Positions 1 through 7,991 are shown, counted from the stretch's first letter. The stretch is 35,063 nucleotides of DNA from Frigoribacterium sp. CFBP 13712 (GCF_014842255.1 NZ_JACYVH010000008.1:62692-97754); one strand, 5' to 3'. A program made the numbers and translations. The notes: a model not told the origin generated them from the sequence alone.

Positions 1-902
1 AGGAACTCCTTGGCGACGCTCGCCGAGTCCTGCTTGTCGACCTGGACCTTGGCGAGGTACTCGGTCAGGTTCTCGGTGGTCAGCGCCTCGGACACGGAGT
101 TGAGGGCGTCCTCGACGGTGTCGTCGCTCTTGTCCTCGCGGACGATCGGGAGGATGTTCTCCGAGAGGAACAGCTGCTTGGTGTCCTCGAGGGTGACGAG
201 GTCGTTCGTCTCGATGGCCGAGTCGGTCGAGAAGATGTTCGCGACCTCGACGTCGCCGTCGGTCAGGGCGGCGAGGGTCAGCGGCCCGCCGGCGTCGAGG
301 GGCACGAACTCCTTGAAGGTCAGGCCGTACTCGGACTCGAGGCCCTTGATGCCCTGGATGCGCTCGGCGAACTCGGGGCCGGCCGCGATGCGGAGCTGGT
401 CGGCGACGGGCTCGAGGTCCTCGATGGTCTCGAGGTCGTACTCGTCGGCGGTCTCGCTGGTCACGCTGAGCGTGTCCTTGTCTTCGGCGTCGGACTGCGG
501 CAGCGAGACGATGCCCTCGGGGAGGACGTCCTGCAGAGCGTCGTAGACGTCGTCGGGCGAGGTGACGCCCTCGGGCGCGCCGTCGTCGGAGAGCGCGGCG
601 AGCAGGGCGCCGTTGTACTCGGGGAGGAGGTCGATCGAGCCGTCTTCGAGGGCCTGGAGGTAGACCTCGCGGGCGCCGATGTTGAAGCTGCGCTCGACGT
701 CGACGCCGTTGGCCTCGAGGACCTGCGCGTACATCTCGGCGAGCAGCTCGCTCTCGGGGAAGTTCGCGGAGCCGACGGTGATCGTCTCGCTGTCGCCGGA
801 GGCCGAGCCGCCGGTCGACTCGGTGGGGTCGGAGCAGCCGGCGAGCACGAGCATGCCGACGCCGAGGACGCCGACGGCGCCGAGGAGGTTCTTCTTCTTC
901 AT
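1..902 (-). CDS. Osmoprotectant-type ABC transporter substrate-binding lipoprotein (3' end beyond window)
   Basis: Extracellular ligand-binding protein of the glycine betaine/choline/ergothioneine (OpuAC/ProX-like) class. It opens MKKKNLLGAVGVLGVGMLVL followed by the lipobox Cys (LAGC, about residues 20-23), so it should be a membrane-anchored lipoprotein. The mature part has family features: an early VGSANFPESELLAEMYAQVL segment, then a stretch like DLLPEYNGALL, and a later DLVTLEDTKQLFLSEN stretch. About 300 codons are visible and the C-terminus runs off the left edge. The start is the ATG overlapping the TGA of the upstream permease (ATGA), so translation is probably coupled. It is the last visible gene of a four-gene transporter operon. 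The class is clear; the ligand (glycine betaine, carnitine, ergothioneine or similar) cannot be read from sequence. Confidence 0.9.
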   Translation of the reverse strand, partial: MKKKNLLGAVGVLGVGMLVLAGCSDPTESTGGSASGDSETITVGSANFPESELLAEMYAQVLEANGVDVERSFNIGAREVYLQALEDGSIDLLPEYNGALLAALSDDGAPEGVTSPDDVYDALQDVLPEGIVSLPQSDAEDKDTLSVTSETADEYDLETIEDLEPVADQLRIAAGPEFAERIQGIKGLESEYGLTFKEFVPLDAGGPLTLAALTDGDVEVANIFSTDSAIETNDLVTLEDTKQLFLSENILPIVREDKSDDTVEDALNSVSEALTTENLTEYLAKVQVDKQDSASVAKEF

Positions 903-1666
903 GATGTGGGGGCTTTCGTTCGGGTGCCGGGACCGGGCTGTCCGGTCGGGGCGGGTGAGGTGGAGGGTGCGGGGACGGTCTTGGTGGTACGGCGGGTGAC
1001 GCGTCGGCCGGTGAGGCCGGGCGAGATGACGGAGCGCTGGATCACCGCGGCGATCAGGTCGACGACGATGGCGAGCGCCGCGACGACGACGGCGCCGGCG
1101 ACGACGCGCTCGTAGGCGTTCAGGGCGATGCCGTCGACGAGCAGACGGCCGAGGCCGCCGATGCCGACGTAGGCCGCGACGGTCGACGTGGCGATCACCT
1201 GGAGGAGCGCGTTGCGCAGACCGCTCGAGATGAGCGGCAGCGCCATCGGCACCTCGAGCTTGAAGAGCACCTGCATCGGGCGCATGCCCATGCCCTTGGC
1301 CGCGTCGATGGCCGCCGGATCGACGGCGCGGATGCCGGCGTAGGTCGTCGTGAGGATGGGCGGGATGGCCAGGATCACCAGGGCGATCAGCACGGGCAGG
1401 AACCCGCGCCCCATCAGCACGACCAGCAGGATGATCAGACCCAGGGTCGGCAGCGACCGGCCGGCGTTCGCCGCGTTGATCGCGATGAACGAGAGCTTGC
1501 CGGTGTGCCCGATGTACAGACCGAGCGGGAGGGCGATGGCCGCCGCCACGGCGACCGCCTGGATCGTGTACCAGAGGTGCGTGAGGATCAGCGACGGGAT
1601 GGAACCGGTGGCGCCGAACTGCCAGTTGTCGCCGTCGAGCAGGTACGAGAGGAGACCGTCGTTCAC
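899..1666 (-). CDS. Osmoprotectant-type ABC transporter permease (second permease)
   Basis: Membrane permease of the OpuBB/ProW type, 255 aa. Several transmembrane helices are visible, and the EAA-type cytoplasmic loop contacting the ATPase is recognisable around AIDAAKGMGMRPMQVLFKLE, followed by LPLISSGLRNALLQVIATS and the family's GIGGLGRLLVDGI segment. The C-terminal ~35 residues are a Pro/Thr/Arg-rich cytoplasmic tail, longer than usual for the family. Its ATG overlaps the stop of the upstream permease by 4 nt and its own stop overlaps the ATG of the binding-protein gene, so all three are translationally chained. Assignment as a permease is secure; the substrate is unknown. Confidence 0.92.
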   Translation of the reverse strand: MNDGLLSYLLDGDNWQFGATGSIPSLILTHLWYTIQAVAVAAAIALPLGLYIGHTGKLSFIAINAANAGRSLPTLGLIILLVVLMGRGFLPVLIALVILAIPPILTTTYAGIRAVDPAAIDAAKGMGMRPMQVLFKLEVPMALPLISSGLRNALLQVIATSTVAAYVGIGGLGRLLVDGIALNAYERVVAGAVVVAALAIVVDLIAAVIQRSVISPGLTGRRVTRRTTKTVPAPSTSPAPTGQPGPGTRTKAPTS

Positions 1667-2316
1667 GAGGCGATCCTCCCTGCCGCTCGGACCCAGGGCG
1701 TCGCACGACGCTGGATCAGCACGATGATGCCGTCGAGGATCGCGGCGAGCACGACCGAGAGCACGATGCCGACGATGATCGGCGGAGCGTAGTTGAGCTG
1801 CTGCCCGCGGGTGAAGAGCGTGCCGAGACCGCCGACGCCGATCAGGGCGCCCACGCTGACGAGGCTGACGTTGGCGACGGTCGCGACCCGGAGGCCGGCC
1901 AGCATGACGGGCAGCGCGATCGGGAGCTCGACGCTGACGAGACGACGCAGGCGCCGGTACCCCATCGCCGAGGCCGCCTCGGCGACCAGCGGGTCGACCG
2001 ACTTGAGACCGTCGGCGACGACCCTGACGAGCAGGGCGACCGTGTAGACGGTCAGCGCGACGATGATGTTGAGCGGGTCGAGGATGCGGATGCCGAGGAT
2101 CGACGGCACCAGCACGATCAGCGCCAGCGACGGGACGGCGTAGAGGATGCCGCTGAGGTTGAGCAGCGGGTGGTACAGGAAGTTGAAGCGCACGGCCAGA
2201 TAGCCGATCGGCAGCGACACCACGATGCCGAGCAGCACGGGCAGAAGCGCGAGGTACACGTGCTGCGACAGGGCGGCCTGGATGACCGGCCCGTTGTTCT
2301 GGAGGTACTGGATCAC
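1663..2316 (-). CDS. Osmoprotectant-type ABC transporter permease (first permease)
   Basis: Integral membrane permease of 217 aa, OpuBB/OpuBD type. The chain has about five or six hydrophobic segments. The coupling loop reads DPLVAEAASAMGYRRLRRLV and is followed by LPIALPVMLAGLRVATVANV and GVGGLGTLFTRG, all typical of osmoprotectant permeases. It overlaps the ATPase gene at its 5' end (ATG at 2316, ATPase stop at 2313) and the second permease at its 3' end, each by 4 nt. Two distinct permease genes next to one ATPase and one binding protein is the OpuC/YehWXYZ arrangement, not the single-permease OpuA arrangement. Confidence 0.92.
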   Translation of the reverse strand: MIQYLQNNGPVIQAALSQHVYLALLPVLLGIVVSLPIGYLAVRFNFLYHPLLNLSGILYAVPSLALIVLVPSILGIRILDPLNIIVALTVYTVALLVRVVADGLKSVDPLVAEAASAMGYRRLRRLVSVELPIALPVMLAGLRVATVANVSLVSVGALIGVGGLGTLFTRGQQLNYAPPIIVGIVLSVVLAAILDGIIVLIQRRATPWVRAAGRIAS

Positions 2317-3371
2317 GCGACGTCCACCTCGCGACGACGGCGCGCCTCCAGCTGCTTCATCAGGCTGGTGTGACGGATCACGCCGTCGACGACCCCGTGC
2401 TCGTCGACGCGGATGACGATGCCGACCGGCGACGTGATCGCCAGGTCGGTGACGAGTCGGAGCGAGTCGCTGCTGGTGTACCAGCCGCCCGGGTGCGTGG
2501 GAGCGGTCTCGGAGCCGAGGCCGGGGCCCGTCCAGCCGAGCGGACGACCGGCGTCGTCGAGCACGAGGCGCTCGGGCCCGGCCTGCGCCACCGAGACCGG
2601 CTCGACCTCGAGACCGGCGGCGGAGTCGAACGACAGGCTGCGGAACCCGCGGTCGCGACCCACGAAGCCGGCCACGAAGTCGTCGGCGGGGTTCGAGAGG
2701 AGCTCGCGGGGTGTGGCGAACTGGGCGAGGTGCCCGCCCTCACGGAAGACGGCGACCCGGTCGCCCATCTTGATGGCCTCGTCGATGTCGTGGGTGACCA
2801 TGGCGATGGTCTTGCCCAGGTCGCGCTGCAGACGGAGGAACTCGGCCTGCAGACCCTCGCGCACGATGGGGTCGACGGCGCTGAACGGCTCGTCCATGAT
2901 CATCACGGGCGGGTCGGCGGCGAGCGCCCGGGCGACGCCGACGCGCTGCTGCTGGCCACCCGAGAGCTGCACGGGGTAGCGGTCGGCCATCGACTCGGAG
3001 AGCCCGACGCGCTCCATGAGCTCTACGGCCGTCGAGCGCGCCTTCTTCTTGCTCGTGCCGACGAGGCCGGGCACGGTCATGATGTTCTCGACGATCGTGC
3101 GGTGCGGGAACAGCCCCGCGGCCTGGATGACGTAGCCGATCCCGCGGCGGAGCGACGCCGCGTCGCCGGTCGCGACGTCCTTCCCGTCGATCAGGACGCG
3201 GCCCTTCGTGGGCTCCACCATGCGGTTGATCATCCGCAGCGACGTCGTCTTGCCGCAGCCCGACGGACCCACGAACACGGTCAGTTCGCCGGTGGGCAGT
3301 TCGAGGTCGAGACCGTCGACGGCCACCGTCCCGTCGGGGTAGACCTTGCTGACGCCGTCGAAGGTGATCAT
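2313..3371 (-). CDS. Osmoprotectant-type ABC transporter ATP-binding protein
   Basis: Nucleotide-binding subunit energising the two permeases. Visible motifs: Walker A GPSGCGKTT, Q-loop near YVIQAAG, signature LSGGQQQRVGVARALA, Walker B PVMIMDEP and the switch His in AMVTHDIDEA. The C-terminal third resembles a degenerate CBS-type regulatory region, common in osmoprotectant ATPases, ending ITSPVGIVIRVDEHGVVDGV. The start is set at the ATG at 3371 (MITFDGVSKVYPDG) because AGGAG lies 8 nt upstream. A longer reading frame extends to 3446 but crosses the promoter and operator region, so it is rejected. The protein is 352 aa. It is the first gene of the leftward operon and divergent from the HAL-family gene. 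Confidence 0.93.
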   Translation of the reverse strand: MITFDGVSKVYPDGTVAVDGLDLELPTGELTVFVGPSGCGKTTSLRMINRMVEPTKGRVLIDGKDVATGDAASLRRGIGYVIQAAGLFPHRTIVENIMTVPGLVGTSKKKARSTAVELMERVGLSESMADRYPVQLSGGQQQRVGVARALAADPPVMIMDEPFSAVDPIVREGLQAEFLRLQRDLGKTIAMVTHDIDEAIKMGDRVAVFREGGHLAQFATPRELLSNPADDFVAGFVGRDRGFRSLSFDSAAGLEVEPVSVAQAGPERLVLDDAGRPLGWTGPGLGSETAPTHPGGWYTSSDSLRLVTDLAITSPVGIVIRVDEHGVVDGVIRHTSLMKQLEARRRREVDVA

Positions 3372-3421
3372 GGGGCGTTCTCCTGTCGCGATGCCGGGCT
3401 CTGAGGAGCGCGCTCCCGGCG

Positions 3422-3471
3422 ATTCGTGAATAAGTTGATTCATCATGCGGAATCGATGAATACTTCGTCAA
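3422..3471. promoter_or_regulatory. Overlapping divergent promoters with inverted repeats (transporter / HAL-like gene)
   Basis: An AT-rich block in a GC-rich surrounding. Rightward promoter candidate: TTGATT (3435-3440), 18-bp spacer, AATACT (3459-3464). Leftward candidate: TTGACG (complement of 3466-3471) and CATGAT (complement of 3442-3447), 18-bp spacer. Inverted repeats sit inside: TGAAT/ATTCA (3427-3431, 3438-3442) and ATTCATC/GATGAAT (3438-3444, 3455-3461). The two promoters occupy the same DNA, so one regulator bound here would act on both the transporter operon and the lyase-like gene. No regulator gene is adjacent. Confidence 0.6.
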
Positions 3472-3517
3472 TAAGCGCTACGGCCTGTTTACGAGACCGA
3501 AACACGAGGGAGGCACA

Positions 3518-5041
3518 GTGACCGACATGCACGCCAGCGACGACCTTCCCCCGGTCACCCTAGACGGCACTCCGTTACGAGTGGCCGATCTCGTGGCCCT
3601 CGCGGACCGTCGCGCCCGCGTGTCGGTGCCCGGATACGCCCTGGCGACGGTGGAGGAATCGCATCGCACCCTGCTTGCCGCGCGCGACTCCGGCATCGTC
3701 TACGGCGCCAACACGGGTGTCGGTGCGAACCGCGGGATCTCGGTCGTCGACGACGCCGTCGACCTCACCCCGGAGGAGGAGCACCGCGAGCAGGCGGCCC
3801 ACGGTCTGCGCCTGCTGCGCAGCCACGCGTCGGGCATCGGCGAGGTGGAGGACGACCGCGTCACCCGGGCCGCCCTGGTCGTCCGGCTGAATCAGCTGCT
3901 GGCCGGCGGATCGGGCATCAGCCCGGGCGTCGTGCAGGGTCTGCTCGCCGCGGTGCGGAACGACTCGCTGCCGACCCTGCACCGCACCGGTTCGATCGGC
4001 ACCGGCGACCTGACCGCGCTGGCCGAGCTGGCACTCACCCTCATCGGCGAGTTCCCGTGGCGGAGCGGCGGCGTGCCGCCCGTGGTGTTCGCCGAGACCG
4101 ACTCCCTGCCGTTCATGAGCTCGAGCGCCGTGACCCTCGCGACCACAGCGCTCGCGGCCGACGTCGCCGCCCGCCAGCTCGACGCCGCCACGGTCGTCGC
4201 GGCTCTCAGCTTCCGGGCGCTGCGCGGGTCGCCCGAGGCGTTCGACGCCCAGGTGCACGCCGCACGACCTCATCCCGGGCAGGTGCGCGAGGCCGCCCGC
4301 CTGCGCTGGCTGACCGAGGCGGTCGAGGGCGACCCGCTTCCGGTGGCGCGCCTCCAGGATCCCTTCGGGCTGAGGGCCTCGCCGCAGGTGCACGCGCCGG
4401 CCCGCACCGCGCTCGGGGTGCTGCTCGACGCTCTCGACCGCGAGCTCGGCGGCCCGGCCGAGAACCCGCTCGTCGTCGACGACGGCGTGCGGCACCACGG
4501 GCAGTTCCACCTCGCGACGCTCGCGTGGTCGCTCGACGCGGCCCGCATGGGGCTGCACCCCGTGTTCAGCCTGTCGACGAGTCGACTCGGGCTGCTGATG
4601 CGGGCCGACATGACCGGGTTGCCGCCGTTCCTCGCCGACGCGAGACGGAACGCGACGAGCTCGGGCCTGATGATCGTCGAGTACGTCGCCCAGGACGCCC
4701 TCGCCCACATGCGCATCGACGCGACGCCGGTCACGAACGCCAGCATCAGCGTGTCGCTCGGCCTCGAGGAGCACGCGAGCTTCGCGATCCAGAGCACGCG
4801 CCTCCTGACCAGCCTGGTGCGCTCGTCGGGCGCGGTGCTCGCGGTGGAGCTGTTCGCCGCGGTGCGCGCCCTGCAGATGGCGCCCGACCGGGTGGCCGGC
4901 ACGCGCCTCCGGCCGGTGTTCGAGCGACTCGTCGCCCTGATCGACCCGTCGACGGACGACCGGCCACTCGGAGCCGACATCGCCCGGATGGAGGCCGAGC
5001 TGCCGACGCTCGGGGCGGCCCTCCGCGACTGCCCCGCGTAG
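3518..5041 (+). CDS. HAL/PAL-family lyase homologue lacking the MIO Ala-Ser-Gly triad
   Basis: Cytoplasmic protein of 507 aa with the aromatic amino acid lyase fold. Family landmarks by eye: catalytic-Tyr loop GIVYGANTGVGANRG (Tyr about 62), a GDL-containing helix start at GSIGTGDLTALAELAL (about 158-173), QDPFGLR (280-286; canonical QDPYSLR), AENPLVV, and LGLEEHASF (415-422; canonical NQEDHVSM). At the triad that cyclises to MIO in true ammonia lyases (Ala-Ser-Gly) this protein has Gly-Thr-Gly (161-163), so it probably does not form MIO and may not be a histidine ammonia-lyase. Ergothionase, a trimethylamine-eliminating member of this fold, is from memory also MIO-free. GTG start with GGAGG 4 nt upstream. 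Divergent from, and probably co-regulated with, the osmoprotectant-type transporter. Fold secure, substrate unknown. Confidence 0.85.
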   Translation: MTDMHASDDLPPVTLDGTPLRVADLVALADRRARVSVPGYALATVEESHRTLLAARDSGIVYGANTGVGANRGISVVDDAVDLTPEEEHREQAAHGLRLLRSHASGIGEVEDDRVTRAALVVRLNQLLAGGSGISPGVVQGLLAAVRNDSLPTLHRTGSIGTGDLTALAELALTLIGEFPWRSGGVPPVVFAETDSLPFMSSSAVTLATTALAADVAARQLDAATVVAALSFRALRGSPEAFDAQVHAARPHPGQVREAARLRWLTEAVEGDPLPVARLQDPFGLRASPQVHAPARTALGVLLDALDRELGGPAENPLVVDDGVRHHGQFHLATLAWSLDAARMGLHPVFSLSTSRLGLLMRADMTGLPPFLADARRNATSSGLMIVEYVAQDALAHMRIDATPVTNASISVSLGLEEHASFAIQSTRLLTSLVRSSGAVLAVELFAAVRALQMAPDRVAGTRLRPVFERLVALIDPSTDDRPLGADIARMEAELPTLGAALRDCPA

Positions 5042-5074
5042 GGCCGAGCGCATCCGCGCCGCCCCTCCTTGCGG

Positions 5075-5134
5075 ATCGAGTGGTCGGAAGATGCTCTTCC
5101 TCGAGCGGGGAAGAGCATCTTCGGACCACTCGAT
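5075..5134. terminator. Long hairpin between convergent genes
   Basis: Inverted repeat with 26-nt arms (5075-5100 and 5109-5134), one mismatch, and an 8-nt loop. It lies between the 3' ends of the HAL-like gene and the cupin gene, where a bidirectional transcription stop is expected. No U-tract follows on either side, so it could instead be a palindromic repeat element; several other long intergenic palindromes exist in this window. Confidence 0.6.
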
Positions 5135-5165
5135 GCGACGAGCGTGGGCTCGGGCGGCTGGGGCT

Positions 5166-5852
5166 CTAGGCGTCGCGGGCGGCGAGCGCGTCGGCCGCCG
5201 CCTGCTCGTCGCGGTACTGCTCGATGACGCTGATGTCGTCCATCGGGCGCAGCTCGTCGGCGTAGCTGACCGACTGGCGGCGCATCACGCCGTTCGAGCC
5301 GATCGAGTACTGCCCCATGCGCCAGAGCGGCGGCGAGTACGCGTGGATCGAGACCGACCCGTCGATGTGCCCGCCCATGCGGTGGATGTGGTCGGGCCCG
5401 AAGTGGAACGAGCGCCCCGCCTCGACCACGCGGCTGACCGCCTCGCCGCCCATGCGGGGGTTCGCCTCGTTCACGGCGCCCTCGACGACGGCGACCGCCC
5501 CCGACGAGATGTCGTGGTCGTGCCAGCCGGTGTCGTCGGTGGTGTCCCAGCAGAGCAGCCAGACGTCGATGTGGCTGTCGCGGTACAGCGAGGCGAAGTG
5601 CCGCTGGCCGCCGCCGTGCTGCACGAGGTGGCGCCAGGCCTCGGGGCGGGTCGCCATCTCGTCGACCCACGCCTTCAGCTCGGGGCGGGTGAGGTCGCGG
5701 CCCGGCAGTGCGGGCAGGGCGGGCGCGGCGGACGCGGCGGGCGCTGCGGGCAGTGCGGACGCGTCGAGCACTGCGGACGCGGCGCCGGCGCCGGCGCCGT
5801 CGAGGGGAGCCGAGGAGGAGCGGGTCGTCGAGTCGGGAGCGGTGACGGTCAT
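5166..5852 (-). CDS. Cysteine dioxygenase-type cupin
   Basis: 228-aa protein. The C-terminal ~170 residues form a cupin of the cysteine dioxygenase (CDO) type: the iron-binding HxH is visible in TGWHDHDISSGAVAVVEG and the second motif in FGPDHIHRMGGHIDGSVSIH, followed by the family-typical AYSPPL. The N-terminal ~45 residues are an Ala/Pro/Gly-rich low-complexity extension. Likely a non-haem Fe(II) thiol dioxygenase; the substrate need not be cysteine. The ATG at 5852 overlaps the TGA of the upstream amidohydrolase (ATGA), so the two are cotranslated and fall under the LacI-type operators upstream of that gene. Confidence 0.85.
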   Translation of the reverse strand: MTVTAPDSTTRSSSAPLDGAGAGAASAVLDASALPAAPAASAAPALPALPGRDLTRPELKAWVDEMATRPEAWRHLVQHGGGQRHFASLYRDSHIDVWLLCWDTTDDTGWHDHDISSGAVAVVEGAVNEANPRMGGEAVSRVVEAGRSFHFGPDHIHRMGGHIDGSVSIHAYSPPLWRMGQYSIGSNGVMRRQSVSYADELRPMDDISVIEQYRDEQAAADALAARDA

Positions 5853-6847
5853 CGGGGTTCTCCGGTCAGCAGGGCGCGGGGGTTCGCGTGGACGTGGGCG
5901 TGGGTGAAGGCGTGACCGAGCCCGGGGTCGCGCGGCTGGGCGTACGGCCGGTCGGAGCCGTGCACGACGGGGTCGACGCCGACGACGCGCACGACGGCGT
6001 CGATGGCGCGGGTGTCGTACGACGAGGTCTCGTAGAACACGTTGGGGTCGACCGAGCCGAACTCGCCGCCACGGGCGACGAGGCGCTCGTGGTGCAGCGG
6101 CGCGAGACCGGCGAGGGCGACGAAGACGATGCGCAGGGTCGGGTGCGCGATGCGACCGCCCTGGTGCCAGGCGAACCAGGCCGACTGCAGCTGACTCACG
6201 TAGGGCACGACGGCGGGCCACCAGGCGGGGGTGTCGGCGACGGCCGGCGCCGGCCCGGGGTGCACCATGACGGGCTTGCCCGAGACGGCGACGACGTCGA
6301 GCACGGGGGCCATCCGATGCACGGCGGCCGGATCGAGGAGGCACGTGGCCGGCAGCTGCAGCCCGACCACCCGGTCGTCGCACAATATATCGGAGAGCCC
6401 GACGAGGTCGTGCTCGACGACGGGCGTCGCCGCCCAGATGCGGAAGGGGTCGCCGAGTCCGAGGGCGGAGCGGTGCCAGACGTCGATCAGCTCGCGAGCC
6501 TCGGCGCCCGGCAGGTGCTCGATGCCGAGCGGGCTCGACAGCGACACGAGCACGTCGTCCTTGCCCTCGGCGATCTCACGCGCCCGGCGGCGCTCGACGT
6601 CGTGGGCGGCCGGGTCGACGGCGTAGGGGGCCTCGCCGGCGGTGAGCAGCGTCCAGTCGTCGACGAGGCGCGGCTCAATCGTGCGGGCGCGCAGGGCCTC
6701 GACGAAGGCGGCGGGCCAGACGTGCTGGTGGGTGTCGGTGCGGCCGGAGGCGATGCGGCGCGAGACGGCGACCCGCGACGACGGAGCCGGGGCGGCGGAC
6801 GACGCGACGGGTGCGGGGTCGCCGACCCGCACCTCCTCGATGGCCAT
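5849..6847 (-). CDS. Amidohydrolase family (metal-dependent hydrolase)
   Basis: TIM-barrel hydrolase of about 332 aa. The metal-binding HxH is in SGRTDTHQHVWP near the N-terminus. Later landmarks are VMVHPGP, an HHERLVARGGEFG segment, the FYETSSYD strand and the terminal Asp strand VVHGSDRPYAQP. This pattern fits the ACMSD/amidohydrolase-2 clan; the substrate is unknown. I chose the ATG at 6847. The in-frame ATG at 6871 would place one perfect operator palindrome inside the coding region. First gene of a two-gene operon with the CDO-type cupin, divergent from a LacI-family gene. Codons are typical of the region except one rare isoleucine ATA near 6385. Confidence 0.8.
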   Translation of the reverse strand: MAIEEVRVGDPAPVASSAAPAPSSRVAVSRRIASGRTDTHQHVWPAAFVEALRARTIEPRLVDDWTLLTAGEAPYAVDPAAHDVERRRAREIAEGKDDVLVSLSSPLGIEHLPGAEARELIDVWHRSALGLGDPFRIWAATPVVEHDLVGLSDILCDDRVVGLQLPATCLLDPAAVHRMAPVLDVVAVSGKPVMVHPGPAPAVADTPAWWPAVVPYVSQLQSAWFAWHQGGRIAHPTLRIVFVALAGLAPLHHERLVARGGEFGSVDPNVFYETSSYDTRAIDAVVRVVGVDPVVHGSDRPYAQPRDPGLGHAFTHAHVHANPRALLTGEPR

Positions 6848-6853
6848 CTCGCT

Positions 6854-6907
6854 GTGAACCGGTTCACTCATGTGAGTAGTGAACCGGTTCACAGCACGTT
6901 TTGTCAA
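6854..6907 (-). promoter_or_regulatory. Tandem LacI-type operators and -35 box of the amidohydrolase-cupin operon
   Basis: Two identical perfect palindromes GTGAACCGGTTCAC lie at 6854-6867 and 6879-6892, centres 25 bp apart. The central CG and dyad symmetry are typical of LacI/GalR operators. A perfect TTGACA (complement of 6902-6907) lies just upstream on the leftward strand, so the first operator falls over the expected -10 region, a repression geometry. The divergent LacI-family gene starting at 6987 is the obvious cognate regulator. Confidence 0.85.
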
Positions 6908-6974
6908 GGCGGCGGCACGCTGGCCGTTCTGCGAACGATCGAGGCGCGACCCGGGGCGGCGACCCCCTGCCACG

Positions 6975-6980
6975 TATGCT
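6975..6980 (+). promoter_or_regulatory. -10 box of a leaderless promoter for the LacI-family gene
   Basis: TATGCT is followed by 6 nt and then the GTG start codon at 6987, the usual spacing of actinobacterial leaderless transcripts. No Shine-Dalgarno sequence is present, which supports this reading and the choice of start. Confidence 0.6.
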
Positions 6981-6986
6981 GTGCGG

Positions 6987-7991
6987 GTGAAGGAGCCTCG
7001 TCGTCGTACGCTCCAGGACGTCGCCGACGCGGCCGGCCTGTCGAAGTCCGCGACGTCGTACGCGCTTCGCGGGCTGCGCGGCTCGACCGAGACGCAGGCC
7101 CGGGTGCTGCGGGTCGCGGCAGAGCTCGGCTACACGGTCGACCCGGTGGCCCGGGCGCTGGCCGGCGGCCGCAGCAGCAACGTCGTGATCGTCGGCACGC
7201 TCCGCGACCTCTGGCAGCAGGATCTCGCCGTGATGCTCAGCCGTGCGCTCGGCCGCCTCGCGCTGAACGCCTCGATCGCCGACGTCGACGCGTCGCCCAC
7301 CCGCGAGGAGGCGGTGCTCGCGGCCCTGAACAGCCGCCAGGTCGACGGCGTGGTCGTCTTGCCGGTCGACCCGTCGGCGGAGTACTGGGCCGACGTGCCC
7401 GACGAGATCCGCGTGGTGTCGATCGGCGACGCGATCACCCACCGCCCCGACTCCCCCGTCGTGCTGTTCGACAACGCGTCCGGCGTCGGCACGGGTCTGC
7501 GGCACCTCGCCGGGCTCGGCCATCAGACGGTCGGCGTGCTCGCCCCCGCGCTGCCCGCCACCCCCGGGCGACCGGCCGAGATGCTCGCGACCTCGCTCGG
7601 CTCGGAGCTCGGCCTCGACGTGACCGTCACCGCGACACCCGCCGCGGTCGGCGAGGCGGCCGACGCGACGGAGCGACTGCTGCGCTCGACGTCGCGACCC
7701 ACCGCGCTGCTCTGCCTCAGCGACTCGATCGCGTTCGGCGCCTACGCGGCGGCCCGGCGGGTCGGACTCGAGGTGCCGCGCGAGCTGTCGGTGCTGGGGT
7801 ACGACGACAGCGCGATGGCGCCGCTCGTCGAGCCGCAGCTCAGCACGTTCGCGTGGGACGAGGCGGCCATCGTCGACGCCGCCGTCGACGCGCTGCACAC
7901 CCCGGGGGACGAGCTCGACGGCGGGGCGCGGCGGCAGACGTTCCGGCCGGTGTTCATGCCGCGCGGGTCGACGGCTGCGCCCGGCGGCTGA
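6987..7991 (+). CDS. LacI-family transcriptional regulator
   Basis: 334-aa repressor. The N-terminal helix-turn-helix reads TLQDVADAAGLSKSATSYAL, followed by the hinge-helix region, and then a periplasmic-binding-protein-like sensor domain with VIVGTLRDLW, VDGVVVLPVD, VVLFDNASGVG and the C-terminal LSVLGYDDSAMAPLVEPQLS strand typical of the family. The GTG start is leaderless. It is divergent from the amidohydrolase-cupin operon, whose promoter holds two perfect GTGAACCGGTTCAC palindromes, so local control is very likely and autoregulation possible. The effector is unknown. Confidence 0.93.
   Translation: MKEPRRRTLQDVADAAGLSKSATSYALRGLRGSTETQARVLRVAAELGYTVDPVARALAGGRSSNVVIVGTLRDLWQQDLAVMLSRALGRLALNASIADVDASPTREEAVLAALNSRQVDGVVVLPVDPSAEYWADVPDEIRVVSIGDAITHRPDSPVVLFDNASGVGTGLRHLAGLGHQTVGVLAPALPATPGRPAEMLATSLGSELGLDVTVTATPAAVGEAADATERLLRSTSRPTALLCLSDSIAFGAYAAARRVGLEVPRELSVLGYDDSAMAPLVEPQLSTFAWDEAAIVDAAVDALHTPGDELDGGARRQTFRPVFMPRGSTAAPGG

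Noticed and set aside
2370-3404. Long open frames antisense to real genes (for example 2370-3404 +, 3575-5053 -, 5888-8035 +, 13591-15522 -)
   Set aside because: Typical shadow frames of very GC-rich genes: low-complexity Arg/Ala/Gly/His-rich translations, no domain, and they overlap genes with clear motifs on the other strand.
3372-3446. N-terminal extension of the ABC ATPase to 3446
   Set aside because: It runs through the divergent promoter and dyad region, while ATG 3371 has a good ribosome site and begins at the normal family start.
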